Below the pieces are notes generated by a model. The model did no database searches. It was not told the DNA's origin and saw nothing but the letters and a program-made list of their open reading frames with translations. DNA of 64,000 nt, from positions 186,001 to 250,000 of the forward strand of contig NZ_VJWA01000002.1 in assembly GCF_007097155.1 (NCBI RefSeq), written 5' to 3'. How positions within the stretch are numbered: position 1 is the first letter of the stretch; each line of letters begins with the position of its first letter. The translations under genes were made by a program, and so were the position numbers. This DNA is from Glacieibacterium frigidum. GTDB taxonomy: Bacteria; Pseudomonadota; Alphaproteobacteria; Sphingomonadales; Sphingomonadaceae. This document shows positions 28,382 through 37,210 of the stretch, one piece after another.

Positions 28382-31239
28382 CAGTTGGTCGCGAGCAGCG
28401 CCACCGTGGCGATCGAGGTGAACAGCGTCCCGACGATCGTCGTGATGTCGCGCGCGATGTCGAGGGTAAACAGCGGGTCGATGTTCTTCGGCACGATGAT
28501 CGTCGACCCCGGCGGGATCACGCCCTGCGCATTGCTGCGCGCCCAGCGTCCGCCCTTGAGCGGCTGCGACGTGCCGTTGGGCAGCACGACGAAGATGCGG
28601 TCGTCGTCGGCGGTGGACTGGGTGCCGCCGGTCTCGGCCAGGTAGTCCTTCGCCGACTTGCCGTTGATGAACTGCAGCGCACCGGGGTTGTTCACGTCGC
28701 CCAGCGCCAGCACGAAGTTCGGCCGCTTGGGCACATAGATCGCGTCGCCGCTCTCCAGCACCGTGTCGAGATCGGGGCGCACGGCGAGGACGCGCGGGTC
28801 GGCCTCGACGACGACGCGGCCCGGGGCCTCGACGGTGGTCAGCTGTTGGATAAGCCCCTGCGCCGCGAGCAACGAGTCGCCGCTGCCGGCACCGGTCTTG
28901 CGCGCCGACACCGCGAGCAACGAATTGGTCAGCTCGCGGCCCGTGCGGCGGAAGCCTTCCTGCTGCAGCTCCTTGACGCTGCGCCGCGTGAACACCGTGC
29001 CATAGGCATAGGCGAGCGGCGACAGGCCGCCCGCACGCGCCATCAGCTGCGACAGCGTCTCGCCCTTGCGGATCGAATACAGGCCGGGACGGCCGAACTC
29101 GCCGGTCAGCAGCACGCCGCCCGCCTCGTACTGCGGCTGCGCGGCGTTGAAGCGCAGATCGTCACCCGCGACGACGCGCGTCGTCGCCAGCGTCCGCCCG
29201 CCGATGTCGGTCGCCAGGCGCTGCTGCGTCGTCGTCTCGCCGCTGGCGCGGGTCACGTCGAGCGTCAGCGCCGTGGTGTTGCCCAGCAGGCCTTCGGCGG
29301 CACTGGCGATATCCTTCGCCGACGCACTGCCGGCGATCGGATAGGCGCCCGGACGGCGCACCGCGCCCGACACCGCGACGGCATTCTCGATCAGCACGGG
29401 GAGCAACTCGGGCTCCTCCTCGAACACCGCCGGGCAGACGCCGATGTCGCGCGCCAGCCGCGCCGACTGCGCCGTGCCATAGGGATCGTTGACCTCGTTG
29501 ATTTCGTCGAACCGGTCTTGATCGACTTGGTCGCGCGCCGCTTCCTCGCCGGTACGCGCGGTGCGCACCGGACGACCGCGCGCCAGCCCGACCTGATCGG
29601 CACCGGTCCGCAGCGTCTCCTCGCCGCGCCGCGAACTGCCGACGCCGCCGGTAGCGGCGATGTCGCTCTGTCCGCCACGCTCGACGATGAAGCTGCCGCG
29701 CGTCACCGCGCTGAAGCGCGCCGACTGCGTGTCGCGCACCAGCGCCTCGAGCCGGTCGAGCGAGGTGCACTCGGGGAGCGAATTGGGCTGGCCCAGCACG
29801 ATGCGGCGCACCGGCGTACGGTTCAGGAAGTCGATGTCGCTGCGCCCGAAGACGTACAGCCGGTCGTCGCTGCGCAGCGGCACGCCCGGCCGCTCGGTCA
29901 GCGCGGTCAGCAGGTTGACGGGCTCGAAGACGCGCGCTGCGGTGCCGGGATCGCGGCGCACCAGCACCGCCATCGGCAGATAGGTATCGAAACGCAGGTC
30001 GCGGATTTCGCCGAGCAAATCGCGCACCGTCGGCGCCTGGCCCAGCGAGCGCGGCCCCGGATTGGCGACGAAGCCGCGCAGCAGTACGCGCCCCGCGGCA
30101 CCACCCGCGCTGCCGCCGGTCAGCTGTACCGCGTCGCCGGGGATCAGCGCCGAGCCGAGTGCCGCCGAGCGGACGAATTCCTCGCTGCCGTCGGCGGCGA
30201 TGCGGCTGATCGCGATCTGGTTGCCGCGCGGGCGCAGCGCGCCGCCGGCATAATCGAGCAGCGCGGCGACCGACGTGCCGCGGCGGATTTCGTAGATGCC
30301 CGGGCGCGCGACATTGCCGGCGATCGCCACCGTGTCGCCGATAACGGGCACGATGATCCGGTCGCCGTCGCGCAAGGATACCGACGGCGGCGAGCCGATG
30401 CCGAGCAGGCCGTACAGGTCGACGGTAAAGCTGCCGCCCGCACGCACGACGCGGACGTTGCGCAACGAGCCGGTGCGGCGCACGCCGCCCGCCTGCGCCA
30501 GCGCCGCCGAGATATCGGCGAGCGAGGTCAACTGGAACTGGCCCGGCCGCTCGACTTCGCCGCCGACGAACACCGTCGCGGCGCGGACCGTGCCCAGGCT
30601 GACGTAGACGTCAGTGCCGAGCAGGGTACGGCGGGTGGCGGCTGCGAGATCGTTGCGCACGGCGCCCAGCGAGCGGCCCGCGGCGCGCACCGCCGGCAGG
30701 GTGCCGACGACGAGGCGCCCCTCGCGGTCGACGCGGACGGTGCGGCTGTCGTTGGTGGCGCCCTGGAATTGGATGACGATCTCGTCGCCCGGCCCAATGA
30801 TATAGCTGTCGCTGACCGCGCCGGTCAGCGAACCCGCGCTGCCGGGCACCGACTGGAACAGCTCATAGCCGAACTGGCGCAGCGTCGGATCGGACAGTCG
30901 GTCGCGGAATTCGCGCTCGACGGGCGACGGGCGGTACAGGCGCTCGATCGCGGCGCGCGACTGAATGCGGCGGAGCTCCTGCTCCTCGGGCGTGTCGATA
31001 CGGATGCCCTGCTGCTCGAGCGCCCGCAGGCCCTGGGCATTGTCACGCGCGCGGTCGAGCGGGCTGGCGGACGACTGGGGACCGAGCACGCTTGCGCCGT
31101 TCCCGCTGCCGAGTTGACCCTGCACCTGCGCGAGCACGCGAGGATCGATCGACTGGGCGTGCCCGACAGAAGGCAGTGCGACGAGCGCCAACAGCGCCGC
31201 GCGAGCCCGGAATATTATCATTGGTCGAGAACCCCGCAT
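28381..31239 (-). CDS. SLBB/polysaccharide export protein (Wza-like, large)
   Basis: A 952-residue envelope protein. It has a signal peptide of about 29 residues (ends GHA-Q), a polysaccharide-export domain ([18 protein letters not shown], about residue 145, then [20 protein letters not shown]), and at least five SLBB beta-grasp repeats, each with a VxGEVxRPGxY-like strand ([66 protein letters not shown]). A C-terminal hydrophobic helix ([16 protein letters not shown]) follows. Family members form the outer-membrane channel for capsule or exopolysaccharide. There is no polymerase, chain-length regulator or glycosyltransferase nearby. No lipobox Cys is present. Confidence 0.92.
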   Translation of the reverse strand: MRGSRPMIIFRARAALLALVALPSVGHAQSIDPRVLAQVQGQLGSGNGASVLGPQSSASPLDRARDNAQGLRALEQQGIRIDTPEEQELRRIQSRAAIERLYRPSPVEREFRDRLSDPTLRQFGYELFQSVPGSAGSLTGAVSDSYIIGPGDEIVIQFQGATNDSRTVRVDREGRLVVGTLPAVRAAGRSLGAVRNDLAAATRRTLLGTDVYVSLGTVRAATVFVGGEVERPGQFQLTSLADISAALAQAGGVRRTGSLRNVRVVRAGGSFTVDLYGLLGIGSPPSVSLRDGDRIIVPVIGDTVAIAGNVARPGIYEIRRGTSVAALLDYAGGALRPRGNQIAISRIAADGSEEFVRSAALGSALIPGDAVQLTGGSAGGAAGRVLLRGFVANPGPRSLGQAPTVRDLLGEIRDLRFDTYLPMAVLVRRDPGTAARVFEPVNLLTALTERPGVPLRSDDRLYVFGRSDIDFLNRTPVRRIVLGQPNSLPECTSLDRLEALVRDTQSARFSAVTRGSFIVERGGQSDIAATGGVGSSRRGEETLRTGADQVGLARGRPVRTARTGEEAARDQVDQDRFDEINEVNDPYGTAQSARLARDIGVCPAVFEEEPELLPVLIENAVAVSGAVRRPGAYPIAGSASAKDIASAAEGLLGNTTALTLDVTRASGETTTQQRLATDIGGRTLATTRVVAGDDLRFNAAQPQYEAGGVLLTGEFGRPGLYSIRKGETLSQLMARAGGLSPLAYAYGTVFTRRSVKELQQEGFRRTGRELTNSLLAVSARKTGAGSGDSLLAAQGLIQQLTTVEAPGRVVVEADPRVLAVRPDLDTVLESGDAIYVPKRPNFVLALGDVNNPGALQFINGKSAKDYLAETGGTQSTADDDRIFVVLPNGTSQPLKGGRWARSNAQGVIPPGSTIIVPKNIDPLFTLDIARDITTIVGTLFTSIATVALLATN

Positions 31240-31288
31240 AGGTCGCGGGGTTTAGGATCAGCCACCCGCGTCGTCAATCGAACGCAGA

Positions 31289-31501
31289 TCAGCGCGCCAG
31301 TGCAGCCTCGACCTGGGCATCGGCCGAGAGCAGCGTCGGACGCAGCGCCGCCGCATCGGCATTCGCCTCGACCAGCGCGCGATCGGCGTGGGCGAAGCGC
31401 TGGCCGATCGTACCCATACCCTGGGTGCCGATCGAGGGGACGACCCAGAGCACAGCCGCGAGGCCGAGCACCGTCATCACTGGAAGGGCGCGAACAGTCA
31501 T
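31289..31501 (-). CDS. Small hypothetical membrane-anchored/secreted protein
   Basis: A 70-residue protein beginning MTVRALPVMTVLGLAAVLWV, a single hydrophobic N-terminal segment that could be a signal anchor. An Ala-rich polar tail follows (FAHADRALVEANADAAALRP). I recognise no family. It lies just upstream of the SLBB export gene on the same strand, with 49 bases between. Whether it is truly expressed is uncertain. Confidence 0.5.
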   Translation of the reverse strand: MTVRALPVMTVLGLAAVLWVVPSIGTQGMGTIGQRFAHADRALVEANADAAALRPTLLSADAQVEAALAR

Positions 31502-31621
31502 AAAAAAGCGAGGCACCGTTGTTGAACCGGTTCCCGGCCTATTGCCGGGCCTATGTTGCTGTTGCGTGAACACATTGCGGTTCACGAGGTTGCATCGCTG
31601 TTCGCACCTGCACAATTAATG

Positions 31622-32509
31622 TCAACTGTTGCGGCTTTGCCCGCGGACGAGTGCTGCATAATCGGCGGCGAGCTGTTTTCCCATGCCGCCGACAGTGAAA
31701 CGCCAGGGCCCGATCTCGGCGATCTGGGTCACTTCGGCGGCGCTGCCGGTCAGGAAGGCGGCCTCGAACGACGACATTTCCTCGGGCCAGATCGCGCGCT
31801 CGATGACCTCGATTCCCCGCGCCTTGGCCAGCCCGATCACCGTGCGGCGGGTGATGCCGTCGAGGAAGCAGTCGGGCGTCGGCGTGTGCAGGGCGCCGTC
31901 CTTGACGAAAAACAGGTTGGCGCCCGTCGCCTCGGCGACCTGGCCGCGCCAGTCGAGCATCAGCGCGTCGTCATAGCCCTTGTCGGCCGCCGCATGCTTA
32001 GACAGCGTGCAGATCATGTACAGGCCCGCCGCCTTCGACCGTGTCGGGGCGGTATAGGGTGCCGGGCGCCGCCACGAGGCGATGTCGAGGCGCAGCCCCT
32101 TGGCGAGCACCTCGTCGCCGAAATAGGCGCCCCAATGCCAGCAGGCGATCGCCAGGTGCGGCTTCGTCCGCTGCGCCGCGACGCCCATCTGCTCCGACCC
32201 GCGCCAAGCGATCGGGCGAACGTAGCAATCGGTGAAACCGTTGGCGGCAATAACCTCGTTGGTCGCGGCATTGATCTGCTCGAGGCTCCACGGGATCTCG
32301 AAGCCCAGCAGCCGCGCCGATTCGATCAGGCGCTGGCTGTGCTGCTCAAGCGCGAAGACCGTGCCGTTGTAGCAGCGCTGCCCCTCGAAAACCGCGCTCG
32401 CATAATGCATCGCGTGGGTCAGGATGTGGACATTCGCCTCGCGCCACGGGCGCAATGCGCCGTCGAACCAGATGAAGCCGTCGCGGTCGTCGTAGGTGGC
32501 TTCGATCAC
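31622..32509 (-). CDS. ilvE: Branched-chain amino acid aminotransferase
   Basis: A 295-residue fold-type IV PLP aminotransferase for the last step of leucine, isoleucine and valine synthesis. It shows HAMHYASAVFEGQRCYNG near residue 32, VRPIAWRGSEQMGV (about 97), the PLP Lys159 in TAPTRSKAAGLYM, and the phosphate-binding segment GQVAEATGANLFFVKDG (about 190). The length and pattern suit IlvE rather than D-amino-acid transaminase or aminodeoxychorismate lyase, though these are related. It is divergent from a MarR regulator, 68 bases away. Confidence 0.93.
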   Translation of the reverse strand: MIEATYDDRDGFIWFDGALRPWREANVHILTHAMHYASAVFEGQRCYNGTVFALEQHSQRLIESARLLGFEIPWSLEQINAATNEVIAANGFTDCYVRPIAWRGSEQMGVAAQRTKPHLAIACWHWGAYFGDEVLAKGLRLDIASWRRPAPYTAPTRSKAAGLYMICTLSKHAAADKGYDDALMLDWRGQVAEATGANLFFVKDGALHTPTPDCFLDGITRRTVIGLAKARGIEVIERAIWPEEMSSFEAAFLTGSAAEVTQIAEIGPWRFTVGGMGKQLAADYAALVRGQSRNS

Positions 32510-32577
32510 GATCCGTCCCCATATTTTTATGTCGCAGCGTCTGGTTCGCCTAACATTTTCGTGCGAAGTAGGTCAAC

Positions 32578-33078
32578 ATGGCTGACGCAAATTCGCACAC
32601 CCAGGCCTCCCCGCTGTTCCTCCGTGAAGCCGAGATACGGCGCGGTGTCGAGCTGTTGTACTTCGGTTACGCCAACATGGTGCGCGGGGCCGACGGGGTG
32701 CTGGCGACACGCGGGCTGGGACGCGCGCACCACCGCGCGATGTACTTCATCGCGCGCCGTCCGGGCCTGCCGGTCAGCGACCTGCTGCGGTTGCTCGCGA
32801 TCACCAAGCAGTCGCTGAGCCGCGTTCTCGGCGACCTGCAGACGATGCAGCTCGTCGCGGTCGCCGTTGGTGCGCGTGACCGGCGCCAGCGGCTGCTGAC
32901 GCTGACGACCGAAGGTGCGGCGCTCGAGGCGGCGCTGTTCGAGGAGCTGCGGCGCGGCATGGCGGCGGCGTACACGGCGGCGGGCCAGGGTTCGGTCACG
33001 GGGTTCTGGGCGGTGCTGGCAGGCCTGATCCCACAGGCCGACCGGCCGCTCGTCGAGGCGCTTCAGGCGGGGCTCTGA
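32578..33078 (+). CDS. MarR family transcriptional regulator
   Basis: A 166-residue winged-helix regulator. The DNA-binding core reads LGRAHHRAMYFIARRPGLPV, SDLLRLLAITKQSLSRVLGD and the wing VAVGARDRRQRLLTLTTEGA (residues about 45-110). The 68-base region shared with ilvE contains a short dyad, TTCGC (32545-32549) and GCGAA (32563-32567), a possible binding site. Its 3' end overlaps the convergent COQ9-like gene by 16 bases. Confidence 0.92.
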   Translation: MADANSHTQASPLFLREAEIRRGVELLYFGYANMVRGADGVLATRGLGRAHHRAMYFIARRPGLPVSDLLRLLAITKQSLSRVLGDLQTMQLVAVAVGARDRRQRLLTLTTEGAALEAALFEELRRGMAAAYTAAGQGSVTGFWAVLAGLIPQADRPLVEALQAGL

Positions 33079-33620
33079 TTGGCCCAGCGCTCGGCGCGTT
33101 CGAGCGCGGTATCGAGCGCCTTCATCGTCGCTGCCAGGTCGGGATCGGTATCGTCGAGCCAGGTCCGCGACACATGCAGCACCAGCAGGGTCAGCGCCTT
33201 GACGCGCAGCGGCCCAAGCCAACCGCCGGTCTCGACCCCTGCCGCGTCGGCAATACGCGCCACCGACACGGGCAGCGTCGCGAGCATGAAGGCTGCAAGG
33301 CCGGGATCGCGCCGCGCGGCGTCGGCCAGGATGCGCACTGCCGCCTTGTGATCCTCGCCCGCGTCGAAGCGTGCCATCAGGATCGCGAACAGCCGGTCGC
33401 GGACGCTCGCGTCGCGGTCGCTGGCTGCGTCCGCCAGTGCAGCGGTGTCGAGGCGCGCCTGAAACCCACGCAGGGCGGTCCAGCGGTCGGGATAGGCGGC
33501 GGCGACTTCCGCCGTCGTCGCACCGCACAGCTCGGCGACGCCGTCGATGCGTGCCGCCATCCAGCCGTCCCGCGCGATCGCCGTCAGCCAGCCGTCGAGG
33601 ATTTGATCGTGCGTCGCCAT
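33063..33620 (-). CDS. TetR-like / COQ9 family protein
   Basis: A 185-residue helical protein. The N-terminal part resembles a TetR helix-turn-helix (GWMAARIDGVAELCGATTAEVAAAYPDRW, split here: residues about 19-47) and the rest matches the COQ9 C-terminal region (LHVSRTWLDDTDPDLAATMK, about residue 150), a sequence seen in mitochondrial and alphaproteobacterial COQ9, which presents lipids for ubiquinone synthesis. It could be either a regulator or a COQ9-type accessory factor. It lies 8 bases behind proC, as is common in this bacterial group. Confidence 0.82.
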   Translation of the reverse strand: MATHDQILDGWLTAIARDGWMAARIDGVAELCGATTAEVAAAYPDRWTALRGFQARLDTAALADAASDRDASVRDRLFAILMARFDAGEDHKAAVRILADAARRDPGLAAFMLATLPVSVARIADAAGVETGGWLGPLRVKALTLLVLHVSRTWLDDTDPDLAATMKALDTALERAERWANQSPA

Positions 33621-33628
33621 GCCCGATC

Positions 33629-34417
33629 CTACACCGCTTCGCCCAGTTCGCGCGAGCGGCGCGCTGCCGCAGCGACCGTCGCGGTCACCAGCGGCCCCAG
33701 CGCGGGCTGCAGCACCGCCAGGCCTGCCGCCGTCGTTCCGTTCGGGCTGGTCACGCTCTCCCGCAGCGCCGCCGGCGATGCCTCGCCCAACGCCGCGAGG
33801 TGCCCTGCCCCCGCGACGGTGCGCAGCGCCAGCTCGTCGGCGAGCGCCTGCGGCAGGCCCGCCGCCACTCCCGCCGCCGCCAACGCCTCGATCATCGCGA
33901 ACACATAGGCTGGCCCCGACCCCGACACCGCGGTCACCGCATCGAACTGCGCCTCATCGTCGAGCCAAACGGTGGTGCCCGCCGCCGAGAAGAGCGCGTC
34001 GGCGGTGCCGTCGGCGCGCGGGCCGAACAGCGCGGTCACCCCCTGCCCGGCGCTCGCGGGCGTATTGGGCATTGTCCGGACAACTTGCCGCCCCCCGAAC
34101 ATTGCAGACAGCGTTGCGCTGGACACCCCGGCGACGATGGACACGATCAGCGTGTCCGGCCCGAGCCGAGCGATCAGCGGCGCGGCAGCCTCGGCAAGCA
34201 TCTGCGGCTTGACCGCGACGACGAGCACGTCAGGCACCCCCTCGGGCGGCGTCGCGTCTGCCGCCACCCCCTCGGGCAGCGAGCGCGGCGCAGGGTCGAT
34301 CACCGCGACCCGCGTCAGCCCCGCCTCCACCCAGCGCCGCAGCAGGGCGCCCCCCATGTTGCCGCAGCCGAGCAGCCAGACGGAGCCGATGTCGGGGAGC
34401 GGGCGAGGCGTGATCAT
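33629..34417 (-). CDS. proC: Pyrroline-5-carboxylate reductase
   Basis: A 262-residue NADPH-dependent enzyme for the last step of proline synthesis. The dinucleotide motif is WLLGCGNMGGALLRRWVEAG (about residue 14) and the C-terminal dimer domain has VSGSGPAYVFAMIEALAAAG (about 160) and LRESVTSPNGTTAAGLAVL (about 215). ATG at 34417 gives the family length; an upstream ATG adds residues overlapping the divergent gene. It is divergent from the DUF1801 gene. Confidence 0.95.
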   Translation of the reverse strand: MITPRPLPDIGSVWLLGCGNMGGALLRRWVEAGLTRVAVIDPAPRSLPEGVAADATPPEGVPDVLVVAVKPQMLAEAAAPLIARLGPDTLIVSIVAGVSSATLSAMFGGRQVVRTMPNTPASAGQGVTALFGPRADGTADALFSAAGTTVWLDDEAQFDAVTAVSGSGPAYVFAMIEALAAAGVAAGLPQALADELALRTVAGAGHLAALGEASPAALRESVTSPNGTTAAGLAVLQPALGPLVTATVAAAARRSRELGEAV

Positions 34418-34473
34418 CGCGCGAGTATCGGCTACAGTGCAGCCGACTGCCAGCAGCGATCCGGGGGGATGAC

Positions 34474-34875
34474 ATGGCCGAGACGAAGACGAAGCCAACG
34501 TCGGTCAGCGTCGACGACTTCATCGCGAGCGTCGAGAAGCCGGTGCGCCGCGCCGACGCCGCCACCCTGTGCGATCTGATGGCGCGCGTGACGGGCGAGA
34601 CGCCGACGATGTGGGGGCCGACGATCATCGGCTTCGGCACCTATCACTACCGCTATGCCAGCGGCCACGAGGGCGACATGTGCCGCGTCGGCTTCTCGCC
34701 GCGCGCCGCGAACCTGGTGCTCTACGTCGGCAGCTTTCCCGAACTCGACTCGCTGCTCGGCCGCCTCGGGAAGTTCAAGGGTTCGAAGTCCTGCCTCTAC
34801 GTCAACAAGCTTGCCGACATCGACCTCGCGGTTCTCGAAGACATAATCCGGCGCAGCTATGAGGCGGCCCGCTAG
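34474..34875 (+). CDS. DUF1801 domain-containing protein
   Basis: A 133-residue protein with the DUF1801 (YdhG-like) fold: a helical start (VDDFIASVEKPVRRADAATL), the central MWGPTIIGFGTYHYRYASG and the end CLYVNKLADIDLAVLEDIIR. The family is small, soluble and of unknown function; some relatives are linked to iron or stress. It is 56 bases from divergent proC and overlaps the convergent secreted protein by 4 bases. Confidence 0.9.
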   Translation: MAETKTKPTSVSVDDFIASVEKPVRRADAATLCDLMARVTGETPTMWGPTIIGFGTYHYRYASGHEGDMCRVGFSPRAANLVLYVGSFPELDSLLGRLGKFKGSKSCLYVNKLADIDLAVLEDIIRRSYEAAR

Positions 34876-35345
34876 TTCCGCGCCCCCGGGCACTTCCGGC
34901 TCAGCGCGATGCCGCGCAGGAAACCGCGCCGGGCGAAGCCGGCGTCAATCGCGGCATTCAGGCGGCGCTGTGCCGGGCCGGCGCCCGAAATCTCGCGGAC
35001 CAGGCCGCGGAACGGAATGAGCGCGTTGATGATCGTCTTGCCCCCGGCCTCGGCGAGGCGGCCTGCCTTGTTCTCGGGCTTGTCGCGGCCGACCGCGAAG
35101 TCGGGGCCGAGCGCCTCCGTCAGCGCAGCGGTCTCCTGTCCGATCTGCGCGCAGGTCTTGAGGCCGTCGAGATCATAGGGATTGTCCTGCGCACGCTCGA
35201 GAACCGGCGGGATCTTGATCTTTTCGGCGCCGACATCCTTGACGGGTTGGCTGATGATCTCGCCGCCGCGCTTCACGGTGTCGCCGAACTTGTCGGGCTG
35301 ATCGCCTGGCTGCGCGGCGACGAGGAAAAGCATGAGACTCAGCAT
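34872..35345 (-). CDS. Hypothetical secreted protein
   Basis: A 157-residue protein with a short N-terminal hydrophobic stretch (MLSLMLFLVAAQPGDQPDKF) that reads as a signal peptide, followed by a mostly polar body with DVGAEKIKIPPVLERAQDNP and LDGLKTCAQIGQETAALTEA. Two Cys residues (in KTCAQIG and SRKCPGARN) could form a disulfide in the periplasm. I do not recognise a family; such proteins occur next to house-keeping genes in sphingomonads. Confidence 0.75.
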   Translation of the reverse strand: MLSLMLFLVAAQPGDQPDKFGDTVKRGGEIISQPVKDVGAEKIKIPPVLERAQDNPYDLDGLKTCAQIGQETAALTEALGPDFAVGRDKPENKAGRLAEAGGKTIINALIPFRGLVREISGAGPAQRRLNAAIDAGFARRGFLRGIALSRKCPGARN

Positions 35346-35438
35346 TGCGCCATTTTGCTTCGGCCAGCGCCGGAATGACAGAGGAAATCAAACAGCGCCC
35401 GGCGCGTCACCGCACCGCAACAGACGGCTTCACGCCGG

Positions 35439-36107
35439 TCAGCGGCAAGCGAAGGCGCGCACCGGGAAGGTCCCCATACCGGCGATCTTGGGCGGCACCG
35501 CGGTGAAAGACGCGCCCTGGTCGGGCACCGCCGCCAAATTGGTCAGATGCTCACAAACCGGGATGCCCGCGCCGAGTAGCGTCGTGTGGACGGGGCGCGA
35601 GCGTGTCCGCGTGTCATCGATATTGTGCGAATCGATGCCGACGATCGTCGCCCCTGCCTCGACCAGCCAGCGTGCCGCCGCCGCGGTCAGGAAGGGGTGG
35701 TTCTCAAAATAAGCCTCGGTCCGCCAGTGGCGATCCCAACCGGTATGGACGAGCACCGCGCGGCCGCGGCAGTCGAGGCCTTCGAACGCCGCGACGTCGA
35801 CCGCGAGCCCCGTCTCGAACGACTGGCGCACCACCACCGCCGGCACTCCTGCCAGGCGCGACAGGTCGAGGCCCGCGAGGTCGGTGCCGTCGGCGAATCG
35901 GTGGAACGGGCTGTCGATATAGGTGCCGGTGTTGGCGACCATGTCGATCCGCCCGATCTGAAACGACGAGCCGTCGTCGTAGTTCACCGCAGACGCCGCG
36001 CGGCTCCAGTAATCGCAGATCGCCGGCCCGGGCAGGCCCTTGAAGGTCACCATGCCATCCTCGATGACATGGCTCAGGTCGATCAGCGCGCCGTCCGCAT
36101 CCGCCAT
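35439..36107 (-). CDS. Cyclase family protein (kynurenine-formamidase-like hydrolase)
   Basis: A 222-residue metal-dependent hydrolase. It shows LIDLSHVIEDGMVTFKGLPG near the N-terminus, then the metal motif TGTYIDSPFHRFADGTDLAG (about residue 62), which corresponds to HxGTHxDxPxH in formamidase KynB; here the first two His are replaced by Asn/Thr-Tyr (NTGTYIDSPFH). The C-terminus has VGIDSHNIDD and HTTLLGAGIPVCEHLTNL. The substrate is unknown. The ATG at 36107 lies inside the end of the upstream membrane-protein gene (25-base overlap). Confidence 0.88.
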   Translation of the reverse strand: MADADGALIDLSHVIEDGMVTFKGLPGPAICDYWSRAASAVNYDDGSSFQIGRIDMVANTGTYIDSPFHRFADGTDLAGLDLSRLAGVPAVVVRQSFETGLAVDVAAFEGLDCRGRAVLVHTGWDRHWRTEAYFENHPFLTAAAARWLVEAGATIVGIDSHNIDDTRTRSRPVHTTLLGAGIPVCEHLTNLAAVPDQGASFTAVPPKIAGMGTFPVRAFACR

Positions 36108-36334
36108 AGCGCATAGACCCCAATGAACAGCCAGATCACGTTGAGCGTCGCCGAGGGCAGCGCATGGTTGGCGACGCCGTTGACGATGAACCCCGCCGCC
36201 CCGACGATGTTGAGCAGCTGATAGGTGACCGACTTCGCGGCGATCTTCTCGAGCGACAGCAGCACATACGCCGACAGGATGAGCACCGCGCCCATCCACC
36301 CGACGACCTCGACGAACAGCGTCTCGGGGCTCAG
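36083..36334 (-). CDS. CBU_0592 family small membrane protein
   Basis: An 83-residue protein with three hydrophobic segments (VVGWMGAVLILSAYVLLSL, LLNIVGAAGFIVNGVANHAL, TLNVIWLFIGVYALWRM), the pattern of the CBU_0592 family. No ATG, GTG or TTG fits the family start. The best fit is a CTG at 36334 that overlaps the TGA of the upstream YbjN gene (CTGA). The first ATG (36295) would remove the first 13 residues, including the GW part of helix 1. The start is therefore unsure. Function is unknown. Confidence 0.78.
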   Translation of the reverse strand: MSPETLFVEVVGWMGAVLILSAYVLLSLEKIAAKSVTYQLLNIVGAAGFIVNGVANHALPSATLNVIWLFIGVYALWRMRTAR

Positions 36335-36852
36335 GCCTCGCCTACCGTGTCGAGCAGCGCCGCCGCCATCGCGTCTGCCGGGGACTTGCCCGCCCACAGC
36401 ACGAACTGGAACACCGGGTGATAGCGGTCGCACTCGTCGATCGCCGCCTCGACCAGCATCTCGGCCTGGCCGATGGTCAGGTCGATGTCCTCGTCCTCGT
36501 CCTGGCTGTCGAGCAGTGTGGCGTGGCGGAACAGGAGCGCGCCGTCAGCGGACCACATCTCGAAATGGCCGAGCCAAAGCTGCTCGTTGATCAGGCCCAG
36601 CGTCTCGTAGATCGCGGCGCGCTTGGCGTCGGGGACCTTGACGTCGGGCAGCGCGATCAGCTGGAGGACGCGCTCTTCCTCGCGCCACAGCGCGCGCAGC
36701 TCATAGGTCGTCCACTCGCCCGCGACGGTCGCGGTGATTTCCTCGTCGCCGGTGCGCTCGAAACTATGCCCGTGCAGGTTGAAATAATGCTCGAGCATGT
36801 CGATCGGCGCGGCGGGCGGCGCGGTGAACCCCAGATCGATGGCAGTCGTCAT
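36331..36852 (-). CDS. YbjN domain-containing protein
   Basis: A 173-residue soluble protein with the YbjN/tetratricopeptide-like fold found in alphaproteobacteria: PIDMLEHYFNLHGHSFERTG, VLQLIALPDVKVPDAKRAAI, and the C-terminal MLVEAAIDECDRYHPVFQF. It may act as a sensory or chaperone-like factor; a role is not established. ATG at 36852 (MTTAIDLGF) was chosen over an upstream ATG that only adds non-conserved residues. UbiK and TspO genes precede it on the same strand. Confidence 0.9.
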   Translation of the reverse strand: MTTAIDLGFTAPPAAPIDMLEHYFNLHGHSFERTGDEEITATVAGEWTTYELRALWREEERVLQLIALPDVKVPDAKRAAIYETLGLINEQLWLGHFEMWSADGALLFRHATLLDSQDEDEDIDLTIGQAEMLVEAAIDECDRYHPVFQFVLWAGKSPADAMAAALLDTVGEA

Positions 36853-36949
36853 GGGCGGCTCCCCCTCAGCACAGGGCAACGCTGACGCGAGTTCGTGGCA
36901 CGCGCAACCACGCGACTCGGCGCGCCTGCGCAATAACTGTGGATAAGCC

Positions 36950-37210
36950 TCACGCCGGGGGCACCGGTGCGGCGGACGCCTTCATCGCGGCGATTTCGGC
37001 GCGGAGCAGGTCGACTTCGGCACGCGCGTTGGCGGCCATCGCCTTGACCGCTTCGAACTCGTCACGGCTCACCATGTCGAGGCCGCCGACCGCCTCGCGC
37101 AGGCGAGCGCGGGTCGCGGTCTCGATCTCGCGGCCGATGCCGGCAAAGGTGCCCATCGCCGATGTCGCGACCTTCGACAGGTCGGCGAATACGCGGTTCT
37201 CGGTCTGCAT
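36950..37210 (-). CDS. ubiK: Accessory factor UbiK family protein
   Basis: An 86-residue coiled-coil protein of the BMFP/UbiK family, which helps aerobic ubiquinone synthesis in Proteobacteria. It shows NRVFADLSKVATSAMGTFAG and the amphipathic DMVSRDEFEAVKAMAANARA, then a terminal helix (EVDLLRAEIAAMK). The stop of the TspO gene and this ATG share one base (TGATG). A COQ9-like gene 3 kb away may be in the same pathway. Confidence 0.88.
   Translation of the reverse strand: MQTENRVFADLSKVATSAMGTFAGIGREIETATRARLREAVGGLDMVSRDEFEAVKAMAANARAEVDLLRAEIAAMKASAAPVPPA

Noticed and set aside
28846..31503. An 885-codon open frame on the plus strand opposite the SLBB gene
   Set aside because: It is an antisense artefact of codon bias, with no recognisable domain. 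The SLBB repeats on the minus strand are unambiguous.
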